A program made the position numbers and the translations under genes. A model generated the notes under the pieces. That model did not search any database. It worked only from the letters and a program-made list of their open reading frames with translations, and had not been told where the DNA came from. From Amycolatopsis granulosa (GTDB taxonomy: Bacteria; Actinomycetota; Actinomycetes; Mycobacteriales; Pseudonocardiaceae), in assembly GCF_011758745.1 (NCBI RefSeq), contig NZ_JAANOV010000001.1, positions 3,472,001 to 3,536,000 on the forward strand: a stretch of 64,000 nucleotides of DNA, written 5' to 3'. This document shows positions 36,695 through 44,784 of the stretch, piece by piece; position 1 is the stretch's first letter; the number at the start of each line of letters is the position of its first letter.

Positions 36695-37512
36695 GCGGAT
36701 TGCGCGCGCAGATCCACACGGCCGAGGGCTGGGCGGTGGAGAACGCGGTGCTGACGGTGACGGACATGAGCGGCCAGCAGGTCGCGCGCGCCGTTGCCGA
36801 CGCCACGGGAGCGGTGGTCACCCCACCGCTGCCCGCGGGCATCTACACCGCGGTCCTCACCGCCGCCGGGTACGCCCCGCTGGCCCGGACCGCGCAGATC
36901 GGGTCGGACGGATCGGGCTCGCTGGGCGAGCTGGTGGTCACACCGATGGCCGGAGCCGTCGAGCTGCCACCGCCCGGCCCGTGGACCATCGACCCGGTGC
37001 ACTCCAGCGCCGTGGCGACGGCCCGGCACCTCGGGATCGCCAGCATCAAGGCCCGGTTCTCCGACATCGGCGGCCGCATCGACATCGCGCGGCCGGCCGA
37101 GCGGTCGCGGGTCGAGGCCGAGATCAAGGCCGCGAGCATCGACACCGGCATCAAGATGCGTGACGACCACCTGCGGTCGCCGGAGTTCCTGGACGTCGAG
37201 GCCCATCCGGTGATCGGGTTCGTCAGCACCGGGATGCGGCAGCGCGGCGCGGACACCTGGACGCTCGCCGGTGAGCTGACGCTGCACGGCGAGCGCAAGG
37301 CGATCGAGCTGGAGCTGACCTACGGCGGTTACGGGCCCGACCCGTGGGGCGGGATGCGGGTCGCGTTCCACGCGGCGACGCAATTGCACCGCAACGATTT
37401 CGCGATCAACTACAACGCGATGGTGCGGGCCGGGGTCGCCGCGATCGGCTCGAACATCAAGATCGAACTCGACATCGAAGCCGTTCAGGGCGAGTCGTTG
37501 CCGCAAATGTGA
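36691..37512 (+). CDS. YceI-family protein with N-terminal CnaB-like domain
   Basis: A 273-aa two-domain protein. Residues 1-88 (MSGLRAQIHTAEGWAVENAVLTVTDMSG, then LPAGIYTAVLTAAGYAPLA) are a beta-sandwich repeat of the same type as the tail of the preceding exporter. Residues about 95-273 are YceI, a lipocalin-like barrel binding polyisoprenoids or related lipids. The YceI markers are WTIDPVHSSAVATARHLGIASIKARF, then DDHLRSPEFLDVEAHP, then ELTLHGERKAIELEL. There is no signal peptide, so it is cytoplasmic unless exported otherwise. ATGA overlap with the exporter. A terminator follows. Confidence 0.88.
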   Translation: MSGLRAQIHTAEGWAVENAVLTVTDMSGQQVARAVADATGAVVTPPLPAGIYTAVLTAAGYAPLARTAQIGSDGSGSLGELVVTPMAGAVELPPPGPWTIDPVHSSAVATARHLGIASIKARFSDIGGRIDIARPAERSRVEAEIKAASIDTGIKMRDDHLRSPEFLDVEAHPVIGFVSTGMRQRGADTWTLAGELTLHGERKAIELELTYGGYGPDPWGGMRVAFHAATQLHRNDFAINYNAMVRAGVAAIGSNIKIELDIEAVQGESLPQM

Positions 37513-37519
37513 GCCGGAT

Positions 37520-37555
37520 ACGCGGTCGTGCGTTTTCGTCAACGCGCGACCGCGT
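37520..37555 (+). terminator. hairpin terminator after the marR-exporter-yceI operon
   Basis: A 13-bp stem with one G-U pair (37520-37532 with 37543-37555) and a 10-base loop containing TTTT, eight bases past the stop codon. Confidence 0.55.
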
Positions 37556-37586
37556 TCCGTAACGATCGACGCAATTCCGCCGCACA

Positions 37587-37618
37587 GTTGAGTGCTGTTC
37601 GCTCGCGGCACGTAGGCT
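37587..37618 (+). promoter_or_regulatory. dedA promoter with partial HAIR element
   Basis: TTGAGT (37588-37593) and TAGGCT (37613-37618, 19-base spacer) form a promoter six bases before the DedA GTG. GTTGAGT-N7-GCTCGCG (37587-37607) matches the clpB HAIR element in the first half-site and in four of seven bases of the second, with the same 7-base spacing. Weak HspR binding is possible. Confidence 0.4.
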
Positions 37619-37624
37619 TTCCGG

Positions 37625-38305
37625 GTGACTTTCGACTTCGCCGCGTCCGAAGCCGTCGGCGTGGGCTGGTTGGACACGGCCGGCCCGCTACTGGTCTGGG
37701 TCATCGTGCTCAGCTTCGTGTTCGTCGAATGCGCCCTCATCATCGGGTTGTTCCTGCCCGGCGACTCGCTGCTGTTCGCGGCCGGCGTGGTGCTCGCCTC
37801 GCACGGCGCGGACGCGAGCGCCTGGCTGTTGTCGGTGGCCGCGCTGGTGGTGGCGGTGGTCGGCAACCAGGTCGGGTACTACATCGGGCAGCAGACCGGG
37901 GTCCGGTTCATCGCCCGGCGCGGGGGCAAGGTACTCAACCGGGGCAACCTCGACCGGGCCAGGGAGTTCCTCGACCGCAGGGGCTTCCTCGCGATCGTCG
38001 CCGCCCGGTGGATCCCCTGGGTCCGCACGCTGGCGCCGCTGATCGCCGGCGCGGCCCGCATGAACCCGCGCCGCTTCGCGCTCGCCACCGCGCTCGGCGG
38101 CCTGTTCTGGGTGCCCTCGCTGGTCCTGCTCGGTTACTACGGCGCCGGCCTGCTGGACACGATCCCGTGGGTGAAGACGGTGCTGGTCTGGCTGTCGGTC
38201 GCGTTCTTCGTGTTCGGCACCGGCTACGGCGTGTTCCGCTACCGCCAGGAGATCCGCCGCCCGGTCGACGACGAGCCGGACCAGGAATACCGGACCGCGG
38301 CCTAG
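37625..38305 (+). CDS. DedA family membrane protein (second copy)
   Basis: A 226-aa VTT-domain protein with FVECALIIGLFLPGDSLLFAAGV, VVGNQVGYYIGQQTG and FLDRRGFLAIVAARWIPWVRTLAPLIAGAARM. It differs from the 30921 copy in the substrate-site segment (CALIIGLFLPGDS versus ESSIFPVLPGDS). GTG 37625 directly follows a -10, so it is probably leaderless. It is convergent with the VOC gene, four bases apart. Confidence 0.9.
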   Translation: MTFDFAASEAVGVGWLDTAGPLLVWVIVLSFVFVECALIIGLFLPGDSLLFAAGVVLASHGADASAWLLSVAALVVAVVGNQVGYYIGQQTGVRFIARRGGKVLNRGNLDRAREFLDRRGFLAIVAARWIPWVRTLAPLIAGAARMNPRRFALATALGGLFWVPSLVLLGYYGAGLLDTIPWVKTVLVWLSVAFFVFGTGYGVFRYRQEIRRPVDDEPDQEYRTAA

Positions 38306-38309
38306 CGCG

Positions 38310-38723
38310 TCACGAGTCGATGTCGGCCCAGACCTCGAGCTGGATGCCGTCCGGGTCGCGGAACACCACGACCGCGGAACCCGGCAGCGTCCGCGACGCC
38401 TTCGCCGGGCTGTACTCCACCCCGTACTCCGCGAGCCGCCGCTCCCACTGCTTCAGCTCGGCGTAGGTGGGCACCGTGAACGCCACGTGGTCGAGCCCGG
38501 TCCGCCGCTCGTCGAACGGGCCGCGCTCGGTGTCCGGGTGCTGCAACAGCACCACCGAGAACGCCTCGCCCGGTGCCTGGAGGCGGACCTTCCGCAGCCC
38601 GGTCGCCGGGTCCTCGCGCCGACCCGTCTCCCGCAGCTCCAGCACCCGCTCGTACCAGGGCACGCTCCGGTCGACGTCGGTCACCGTGAGGGCCAGGTGG
38701 TGCACTCCGGTCAGCTTCGGCAT
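38310..38723 (-). CDS. VOC family (glyoxalase/dioxygenase fold) protein
   Basis: A 137-aa metalloenzyme-fold protein. ATG 38723 (MPKLTGVHHLALTVTDVDRSVPWYERVL) follows GAGAGGGA. The paired beta-alpha-beta-beta-beta modules are visible: HHLALTV, then GLDHVAFTVPTYAELKQWERRLAEYGVEYSP, then VVVFRDPDGIQLEVW. The metal ligands expected are His (HHLAL), His (DHVAF) and Glu (LEVW). It could be a glyoxalase, an extradiol dioxygenase or a resistance protein; context gives no hint. Confidence 0.87.
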   Translation of the reverse strand: MPKLTGVHHLALTVTDVDRSVPWYERVLELRETGRREDPATGLRKVRLQAPGEAFSVVLLQHPDTERGPFDERRTGLDHVAFTVPTYAELKQWERRLAEYGVEYSPAKASRTLPGSAVVVFRDPDGIQLEVWADIDS

Positions 38724-38928
38724 ACCGTCCCTCTCACCCGTTCGAGCCCCCTCCGTCGGTACAACGTGCCATGGGGGTTCCCGGTTTCCGCGGGACGTAC
38801 CTGTGGACAACCGAGAGATTCATCCACAGGGTGTGGGCAAATAGGCGACCACCGCCAACCGGCCGCGCCGCTGTTGGCTCGCGCCGCGTCTCCCCGCTCC
38901 GGGCCGGGCGAACCAGCCGAGCGCCGCT

Positions 38929-39576
38929 TCAGATCACGAAGTTCTGCAGCGGCAGGTTCTCCAGCACCAGGTCGGCCCGGCTCGCGGTGGTCTCGATCAG
39001 GTCGGCGTTGCGCTGGTCGCTGCCCAGTGCCCGGCCCTTCGCCTCGACCAGCGTGCGGCCGTAGCGGCGGTGCCGGTTGACCAGCCGTTCGATCCGCTCC
39101 TGCTCGTCCGGCTTGAGGAACCACACCTCCTCGAGCAGCCCAGGCACCTCGCGCCACGGCTCCTCGTCGACCAGCAGGTAATTGCCCTCCGTGATGACCA
39201 GGGGAACCTCCGGTGGCACGCACACCGCGCCGGCGATCGGCTCCTCGATCTCGCGCCGGAACAGCGGCGCGTACACCGTCTCGCTGGTCTCCTTGATGCG
39301 GCGCAGCAGGTTCACGTAGCCGTGCGAGTCGAACGTGTCCGGCGCGCCCTTGCGCTCGGTGCGGCCCAGCCGCTGCAGCTCGACCTGAGCGAGGTGGAAC
39401 CCGTCCATCCCGACCACGACCGCGCGGTTGCCGAGCGCGTCGGCCAGCCCGCGAGCCAGGGTGGTCTTGCCGGCCGCGGGCGCGCCCACGATCCCCAGGA
39501 TGGATCGCCTGCCCCGCGTCACCAGGCCCTCGGCCCTGGTCAGCAGCTCGTCGAACGTCGGACTCGTCACCGTCAT
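38929..39576 (-). CDS. nucleoside/sugar kinase of the PRK/uridine-kinase family (FrcK-like)
   Basis: A 215-aa P-loop kinase. ATG 39576 (MTVTSPTFDELLTRAEGLV) overlaps the PfkB stop by four bases and is preferred over the longer frame. Walker A is GIVGAPAAGKTTLARGLA (about residues 28-45). Substrate and lid elements are GMDGFHLAQVELQRLGRTERKGAPDTFD, with a late ITEGNYLLVDEEPW. It is the last gene of the sugar importer operon. In Sinorhizobium a related kinase, FrcK, ends the fructose operon frcBCAK. That precedent is from memory and the phosphorylated sugar here is unproven. Confidence 0.8.
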   Translation of the reverse strand: MTVTSPTFDELLTRAEGLVTRGRRSILGIVGAPAAGKTTLARGLADALGNRAVVVGMDGFHLAQVELQRLGRTERKGAPDTFDSHGYVNLLRRIKETSETVYAPLFRREIEEPIAGAVCVPPEVPLVITEGNYLLVDEEPWREVPGLLEEVWFLKPDEQERIERLVNRHRRYGRTLVEAKGRALGSDQRNADLIETTASRADLVLENLPLQNFVI

Positions 39577-40412
39577 CGCACTCCCAACTTCCGCACTTCC
39601 GGGACCCACGCCCGGGGTCCCGCGTGCCGCACCTTCGTCGCGGCCACCTCGTTGGCGAACCGGATCAGCTCCGGCAGCCGAAACCGTCCCACGCCGTACG
39701 CCAGCGCGCCGTGCCAGACGTCACCCGCGCCCAGCGTGTCCACCGCGCGCACGCGCGGCACCTCGATCTCACCAGCACCGTCCGCCGTTTCCCAGCGCAC
39801 CGGCCGCGGCCCGTCGGTCACCACGACCGCGGGCACCCCGCGCTCCCGCAGGCCCGGTCCCGGCACGCGGAAGTGCGCTGAGCAGGCCGCGATGCCGACC
39901 AGCGGCAGCAGGTCGTCCAGCACCGGTTTCCAGCTGCCGGCATCCAGCACGACCGGGATGCCGTGCTCGCGCGCCCACCGCGCCACACCGAGCGCCAGCC
40001 GCGGCAGGTGCCCGTCGACCAGCACCACGCGGACGTCGTCCGGCAGTTCGCCGGGCATCGCGCCGGGGTGCTGCCCGGCGTTGCGGGACACCACCGTCCG
40101 CTCGCCGTCGCGGTCGCGCACCGCCACGGCGCTCACCGCGGGTGGTTCGTCCTGGTCGGGGGCGATGTCGGCGACCCGCACGCCGTGCGCGGACAGGTCG
40201 GCGCGGGCCAGCCCGGCGAGCGGGTGCCGGCCCAGCGCCGTCACCAGGACGGCCTCCTCGCCGAGGGCCGCGACCGTCACGGCGGCGTTGGTCGCCGGTC
40301 CGCCCGCGGCCACCTCGACGCTCAGCGACTGCACCTTCTCGCCCGCCGCCGGCAGCTCCGCCACCCGCTGCACGAGGTCGACCGTGCACAGCCCGGCGAG
40401 CAGGACCGTCAT
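39573..40412 (-). CDS. PfkB-family carbohydrate kinase
   Basis: A 279-aa ribokinase-like sugar kinase. The N-terminal GLCTVDLVQRVAELPAAGEKV and the glycine-rich AAGGPATNAAVTVAALG are the sugar-binding strands. The C-terminal DTLGAGDVWHGAL holds the catalytic Asp and the anion hole. ATG 40412 overlaps the ATPase stop by four bases. Phosphorylation of the imported sugar (fructose, ribose or a related ketose) is the likely task; two kinases in one operon may act on different substrates. Confidence 0.88.
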   Translation of the reverse strand: MTVLLAGLCTVDLVQRVAELPAAGEKVQSLSVEVAAGGPATNAAVTVAALGEEAVLVTALGRHPLAGLARADLSAHGVRVADIAPDQDEPPAVSAVAVRDRDGERTVVSRNAGQHPGAMPGELPDDVRVVLVDGHLPRLALGVARWAREHGIPVVLDAGSWKPVLDDLLPLVGIAACSAHFRVPGPGLRERGVPAVVVTDGPRPVRWETADGAGEIEVPRVRAVDTLGAGDVWHGALAYGVGRFRLPELIRFANEVAATKVRHAGPRAWVPEVRKLGVR

Positions 40413-41215
40413 GCCGACAGTCCGGTGTGGATCGCCGACTCGACTTCCGTCACCTGCCCGTCCTCACCGACCCGCAGCGCGCCGGTGATCAGCCCGACCA
40501 CCTGGTTCATGCTCGTCGTCTTCGGCGACACATCCGCGACGCGGCGGCCCAGCCGGTGCACGTGGATGCGGTCGGCGATCTCGAAGACGTGCGGCATGTT
40601 GTGGCTGATCAGCACGACCGGCAGGCCGCGCTCCCGGATGCGGTCGATCAGCTGGAGCACCTTCGCCGACTCGGCGACGCCGAGCGCGGCGGTCGGCTCG
40701 TCCATGATCACCGCCTTGGTGCCGAACGCCGCGGCCCGGGCCACGGCGACACCCTGCCGCTGGCCGCCGGAGAGCGTCTCGACCGGCTGCGTGATCGACT
40801 TGATCTTGATGTCCAGCTCGTCCAGCACCCGCTGGGCCTCGGCGCGCATCTTCGCCGTGTCCAGCTTGCGCACCAGCCCGAGCACACCGCCGCGGCGGAT
40901 CTCCCGGCCCAGGAACATGTTCGTCGCGATGTCCTGCGCCGGCGCGAGCGCCAGGTCCTGGTACACGGTCTCGATGCCGCACCGGCGCGCGTCCAGCGGT
41001 GTCCGGAAGTGCACCGGTTCGCCGTCGACGAAGATCTCTCCGGAGTCCGGCACCAGCGCCCCGGACAGCGCCTTGATCAGGCTCGACTTGCCGGCACCGT
41101 TGTCGCCGACCACGGCGAGCACCTCGCCCGGTTCCAGGTCGAAGTCCGCGCCGTCGAGGGCGGTGACGCGGCCGAAGCGCTTGACCAGGCCGCGCGCCGA
41201 CAGGGTGGGGGTCAT
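40409..41215 (-). CDS. sugar ABC importer ATP-binding protein (FrcA-like, single NBD)
   Basis: A 268-aa ATPase, MTPTLSARGLVKRFGRVTALDGADF. Walker A GDNGAGKSSLIK, Q-loop and VYQDLALAPAQDIATNMFLGRE, signature LSGGQRQGVAVARA, Walker B AVIMDEPTAALG. The wording QDLALAPAQDIATNMFLGRE and the single NBD (instead of the duplicated RbsA/XylG form) point to the FrcA subgroup. ATG 41215 overlaps the permease stop by four bases. Confidence 0.9.
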   Translation of the reverse strand: MTPTLSARGLVKRFGRVTALDGADFDLEPGEVLAVVGDNGAGKSSLIKALSGALVPDSGEIFVDGEPVHFRTPLDARRCGIETVYQDLALAPAQDIATNMFLGREIRRGGVLGLVRKLDTAKMRAEAQRVLDELDIKIKSITQPVETLSGGQRQGVAVARAAAFGTKAVIMDEPTAALGVAESAKVLQLIDRIRERGLPVVLISHNMPHVFEIADRIHVHRLGRRVADVSPKTTSMNQVVGLITGALRVGEDGQVTEVESAIHTGLSA

Positions 41216-42207
41216 TTCTTCCTCCTGGCGAGCCGGTCCACGGCCACCGCGGCGATCACCAGCGCACCGGTGGCGACGTCCTGGTACAGCGAGTCGACGC
41301 CGAGCTGCGTCAGCCCGGAGCGCAGCACCGTCACGATCAACGCGCCCATCATCGTGCCGAACACCGATCCGCGTCCGCCGAACAGGCTGGTGCCGCCGAG
41401 CACGACCGCGGTGATCGAGTCGAGGTTGCCCAGCTGGTAGGCGTTCGGGTCGGCGTTGGGCACGCGGCCGAGCGCCTGCCACGCGGCGATCCCGAAGATC
41501 AGCCCGGCCACCAGGTACACGGACACGATGGTCCGGTTGACCTTGATGCCGCTCAGCCGCGCCGACTCGGGCGCGTTGCCGACCGCGTAGACGTGCTTGC
41601 CCCACGCGGTCCGGGTCAGCGCATACCACAGCACCAGGTACATGACCAGCGCGAGCGTCATGCCGTAGGTGACCGGGATGCCGCCGAACAGGTAGCGGCG
41701 GGTGCCCAGCCACGCCGGCAGCGAGCCGGGCGCGATGGGCACCGCCTGCCCGCCCGCGACGAGCTTGCCCGCCGCGGTCAGCATGGTGAACAGGCCGAGC
41801 GTGACGATGAACGGCGGCAGCTTGATCCGGGTGACCAGGGAGCCGGTGACGAGCCCGAGCAGGGACGTGACCAGCACGCCGAGGATCAGCGCGAAGATCC
41901 CGGGCACGCCGCCGACCAGCAGCTTCGCCATCAGCAGCGTCGCCAGGACCATCGCCGCGGCGTTCGACAGGTCGATGCCGGCGGTGAGGATGATCAGCGT
42001 CTGCCCGAGGGCGAGCGTGCCGACCACCAGCGACTGCTCGACCACCAGCGACAGGTTGTCCAGGTCCAGGAACGTGCTGGTGGACACCGAGAACACGACG
42101 ACCGCGACGACCAGTGCGAGCGCGGGCCCGATCGCCGGGGCGCGCAGGAAGAACTCGCCGAGGCTCTCGCGCTCGCCCCGGTCCACCGTGCTGGCTGTGG
42201 CTGTCAT
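41212..42207 (-). CDS. sugar ABC importer permease (FrcC/RbsC type)
   Basis: A 331-aa BPD_transp_2 permease with about ten TM helices. ATG 42207 (MTATASTVDRGERESLGEFFLRAP) is chosen because it overlaps the binding-protein stop by four bases. Characteristic segments are LGQTLIILTAGIDLSNAAAMVLA (the GGIDLS-type motif), YALTRTAWGKHVYAVGNAPESARLSGIKV and LGGTSLFGGRGSVFGTMMGALIV. It carries the sugar through the membrane with the FrcA-like ATPase. Confidence 0.92.
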   Translation of the reverse strand: MTATASTVDRGERESLGEFFLRAPAIGPALALVVAVVVFSVSTSTFLDLDNLSLVVEQSLVVGTLALGQTLIILTAGIDLSNAAAMVLATLLMAKLLVGGVPGIFALILGVLVTSLLGLVTGSLVTRIKLPPFIVTLGLFTMLTAAGKLVAGGQAVPIAPGSLPAWLGTRRYLFGGIPVTYGMTLALVMYLVLWYALTRTAWGKHVYAVGNAPESARLSGIKVNRTIVSVYLVAGLIFGIAAWQALGRVPNADPNAYQLGNLDSITAVVLGGTSLFGGRGSVFGTMMGALIVTVLRSGLTQLGVDSLYQDVATGALVIAAVAVDRLARRKK

Positions 42208-43214
42208 TTCGTCCCCCAGCAGTTCTGCAGGCCCCACTCGGTGTTCTGGCTGGCCACGCCGGGCATCGGGTGGTCGGTGATGACGACGGAGCCGGTGTCG
42301 ATGAACCCGCTCGGCTTCTGCCCGGTCCTGGCGTACCGCACCGCAGCGGTCACGCCCTCCTCGGCCATCTTGCGCGGGAACTGCATGACCGTGGCCGCGT
42401 ACAGGCCGTCACGCACGTTCTGCACGCCCTGGCAGCCACCGTCGATCGAGCCCATCACGAGCTGCCCGGCCAGGCCACGCGCCTGCAACGCCGCGTACGC
42501 GCCGCGCGCGGTCGGCTCGTTCATCGTGTAGACGGCGTCGATGTCGGTGGTGCGCTGCAGCAGGTTCTCCATCTTCTGCTGGGCGATGGACTGGTCGCCG
42601 TTGGCGTTGTCCCGGCCCACGATCGCCGGATCGCCGTCGGAGAGCCCGCTGCCCTGGAGGAACCCGTTGTGCCGGTAGGTGTCCACGGTGCTGCCCGCGG
42701 TGCCGTCGATCATGATCACCTTCGGCGGGCGGCCCCCGAGCGCGGCCTTGACGTAGGCGCCCTGCTGGCGGCCGGCCGCGACGTTGTCCGTGGCGTAGGT
42801 GGCGTCCACCGCGCTCGCCGGGTCGGTCGCGGTGTCCAGCGCGATCACCAGCACCCCCTCCTGCCGGGCCCTGGCGATGGCGGCGAGCACGCCGGTGGAG
42901 GAGTTCGGGGTGATCAGGATCGTGGTAACGCCCTGCTGGACCATGTTCTCGATGGCCCGGACCTGGCCGTCGTTGTCGCCGTCGAACTGGCCGGCCAGCG
43001 CCATGAAGCCGGCGCCCTGGGCCTGCGCGGCAGCGCTCGCCGCGTTGCGCAGCTCGACGAAGTACGGGTTGGTTTCGGTCTTCGTCACCAGGCCGACCTT
43101 GGCCTGGCCACTGCCCGCCGGGGCCGAGTTCCCGCCCCAGTGGCGCTCGACGGTGCACCCGCTGACGGCCAGCACGCCGGCCGTGACGAGGCACAGGAGA
43201 CTCCGCTGTCTCAC
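42204..43214 (-). CDS. sugar ABC importer substrate-binding lipoprotein (FrcB/RbsB type)
   Basis: A 336-aa periplasmic-binding-protein type I receptor. GTG 43214 (MRQRSLLCLVTAGVLAVSGC) is preferred because GGAGGG is four bases upstream; the longer ATG frame has no such site. The lipobox is LAVSGC. The mature part follows the RbsB layout: KVGLVTKTETNPYFVELRNAA, then ITPNSSTGVLAAIARARQEGVLVIALDT, then AVYTMNEPTARGAYAALQ. It is the first gene of a five-gene, translationally coupled operon and divergent from its LacI regulator. Confidence 0.92.
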   Translation of the reverse strand: MRQRSLLCLVTAGVLAVSGCTVERHWGGNSAPAGSGQAKVGLVTKTETNPYFVELRNAASAAAQAQGAGFMALAGQFDGDNDGQVRAIENMVQQGVTTILITPNSSTGVLAAIARARQEGVLVIALDTATDPASAVDATYATDNVAAGRQQGAYVKAALGGRPPKVIMIDGTAGSTVDTYRHNGFLQGSGLSDGDPAIVGRDNANGDQSIAQQKMENLLQRTTDIDAVYTMNEPTARGAYAALQARGLAGQLVMGSIDGGCQGVQNVRDGLYAATVMQFPRKMAEEGVTAAVRYARTGQKPSGFIDTGSVVITDHPMPGVASQNTEWGLQNCWGTK

Positions 43215-43280
43215 GCTGCCCTCCGCATCGAGGCTGATCACATTGCCGATCGGGACGGTAGGAGGGCTTACACTGCTCCG

Positions 43281-43304
43281 GCAAGCGTTTGCGCAAACGC
43301 TTGC
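43281..43304. promoter_or_regulatory. 24-bp perfect LacI-type operator
   Basis: The half-site GCAAGCGTTTGC (43281-43292) and its exact reverse complement (43293-43304) meet at a central CG, the hallmark of LacI-family operators. It lies between the divergent lacI-type gene (start 43332) and the sugar importer operon (start 43214), so one repressor dimer could control both. Confidence 0.85.
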
Positions 43305-43331
43305 GGATCGTTCGCTCGCTGGAGACCCCTG

Positions 43332-44342
43332 ATGCCGTCCAGGCCCACCCAGAAGGACGTCGCCGACCTCGCCGGCGTCTCGATCACCACCGTCTCACAC
43401 GTGGTGAACGGGACCCGCGCGGTGGCGCCGGAAACGAAGGCCGCCGTGCTGCGCGCCATCGAGGAAACCGGCTACACCGGGGATGCGGTCGCCCGCTCGC
43501 TGGTCACCGGCGGCACCCGGCAGATCGGGGTGGCGATCTCGCTGCTGGCCAACCCGTACTTCGCGGCGCTGATGCAGGCCATCGAACGCGAGGCGGCCGC
43601 GGCCGGCTACACCGTGTTGCTCGCCGACACCCACGACGCGGTCAAGACCGAGCAGGAGACCGTGCGGACGCTGCGGTCCCGGCGGGTCGAGGGCATGCTG
43701 CTCACCCCGGCCGCGGGCGACGGGCGCGTGATCAGCGAGCTGGTGTCGCTCGGGCTGCCCACCGTGCTGATCGACCGGCTCACCATGCGCACCGACGTGG
43801 ACCAGGTCGGTTCGGAGAACATCCAGTCGACGTCCGCGCTCACCGAGCACCTGGCGTCGCTGGGGCACCGGCGGATCGGGTTCGTGGGCGGGATGCCCGG
43901 CCTGGCCACGTCGGAGGAGCGCACGCTCGGCTACCGGCTCGGCCTCGGGCGCGGGGGCCTGTCCTGGAACCCGGAGCTGGTGGTGCCGGGGCATTCGTCG
44001 CGGGAGGGCGGTGCGGCGGCGACGGCGAAGCTGCTGGCGTTGCCGGACCGGCCGACGGCGCTGGTGGTGGCGAACGATTCGATGATGGTCGGCGTGCTGC
44101 ACGAGATCCGCCGGCGCGGCCTGGTGGTCGGGCGGGACCTCGCGCTGGCCGGGTTCGACGACGTCGAGTGGTCGGACCTGGTCGAGCCGCCGTTGACCAC
44201 GATGGCCCAGCCCATCGAGGAGATCGGGCGGCGTGCCGTGCGGCTGCTGCTCGCGCGGATCAAGGAGCCGGAGCGGCCGTTCGAGACGGTGCGGCTGCCG
44301 CCCCGGTTGATGCACCGCGCGTCCTGCGGGTGCGGCTTGTAG
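43332..44342 (+). CDS. LacI-family transcriptional regulator of the sugar importer
   Basis: A 336-aa repressor. The helix-turn-helix is at the N-terminus (PTQKDVADLAGVSITTVSHVVNGTRAV), the hinge helix ALRAIEE-like region follows, then a ribose-binding-protein-like effector domain (QIGVAISLLANPYFAALMQAI, FDDVEWSDLVEPPLTTMAQP). The C-terminus ends with Cys residues (RASCGCGL). ATG 43332. Divergent orientation and the shared palindrome make the importer operon its target; the effector is probably the imported sugar or its phosphate. Confidence 0.92.
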   Translation: MPSRPTQKDVADLAGVSITTVSHVVNGTRAVAPETKAAVLRAIEETGYTGDAVARSLVTGGTRQIGVAISLLANPYFAALMQAIEREAAAAGYTVLLADTHDAVKTEQETVRTLRSRRVEGMLLTPAAGDGRVISELVSLGLPTVLIDRLTMRTDVDQVGSENIQSTSALTEHLASLGHRRIGFVGGMPGLATSEERTLGYRLGLGRGGLSWNPELVVPGHSSREGGAAATAKLLALPDRPTALVVANDSMMVGVLHEIRRRGLVVGRDLALAGFDDVEWSDLVEPPLTTMAQPIEEIGRRAVRLLLARIKEPERPFETVRLPPRLMHRASCGCGL

Positions 44343-44344
44343 GA

Positions 44345-44474
44345 CGCCTGCAGTGCGGCGGTCGGACAGCCGGGCCCGCGGCGGGAGCTGAGGAACAGGG
44401 GCCCCTGTGGTACGACCCTCGAGGTAGCGGGGCAGCAGCCGGGCACTGCGGGTCTGCCAGGTGATCACGTCGGC
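44345..44474 (-). pseudogene. integrase (tyrosine-recombinase related) C-terminal remnant, frameshifted
   Basis: On the minus strand one frame reads ADVITWQTRSARLLPRYLEG then RTTG, the next frame GPLFLSSRRGPG, and the third RARLSDRRTAG. Joined across two frameshifts these reproduce a segment common in actinobacterial site-specific integrases (TWQT..ARLLPR...GR..GPLFL..R.A, then ARLSYRRA). No N-terminal part, catalytic core or start codon remains. It lies just past the LacI gene. This is pattern recognition from memory; a tblastn of the region would settle it. Confidence 0.6.
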
Positions 44475-44574
44475 GGCGCCCTCTTGTGCCGGACCCGGTG
44501 TGGTAGCCGCGAAACAGGCACGGCACCGCGATCGCCGCTTCCGCGTCCCACCCGGACCGAGAGAGAGGAATCCG

Positions 44575-44772
44575 GTGGGGGTCTCCGACATCATCTTCGG
44601 ACTCGTGTTCGTGCCGTTGGGGCTCTGGATAATCATCAACCCGCGGTCCGTGTGCGAGTCGTCCGACCGGCGCGGCGGCGGCCGCGAGTACACCGAGCAG
44701 GAACTGATGCTCGCCCGCCTCGCGGGTGCCGCGGGCATCCTGCTTTACGTGGCCGCGGTGATCTTGTTCTGA
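44575..44772 (+). CDS. small membrane protein, two TM, 65 aa
   Basis: MGVSDIIFGLVFVPLGLWII forms the first TM, then a charged loop (RSVCESSDRRGGGREYTEQEL), then a second TM AGAAGILLYVAAVILF. GAGAGAGGAA precedes GTG 44575 at a suitable distance. The family is not recognised. It lies between two gene remnants, so it may be a surviving cargo gene of a decayed element or an independent small membrane protein. Confidence 0.6.
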   Translation: MGVSDIIFGLVFVPLGLWIIINPRSVCESSDRRGGGREYTEQELMLARLAGAAGILLYVAAVILF

Positions 44773-44784
44773 GCGCTCGCGCGC

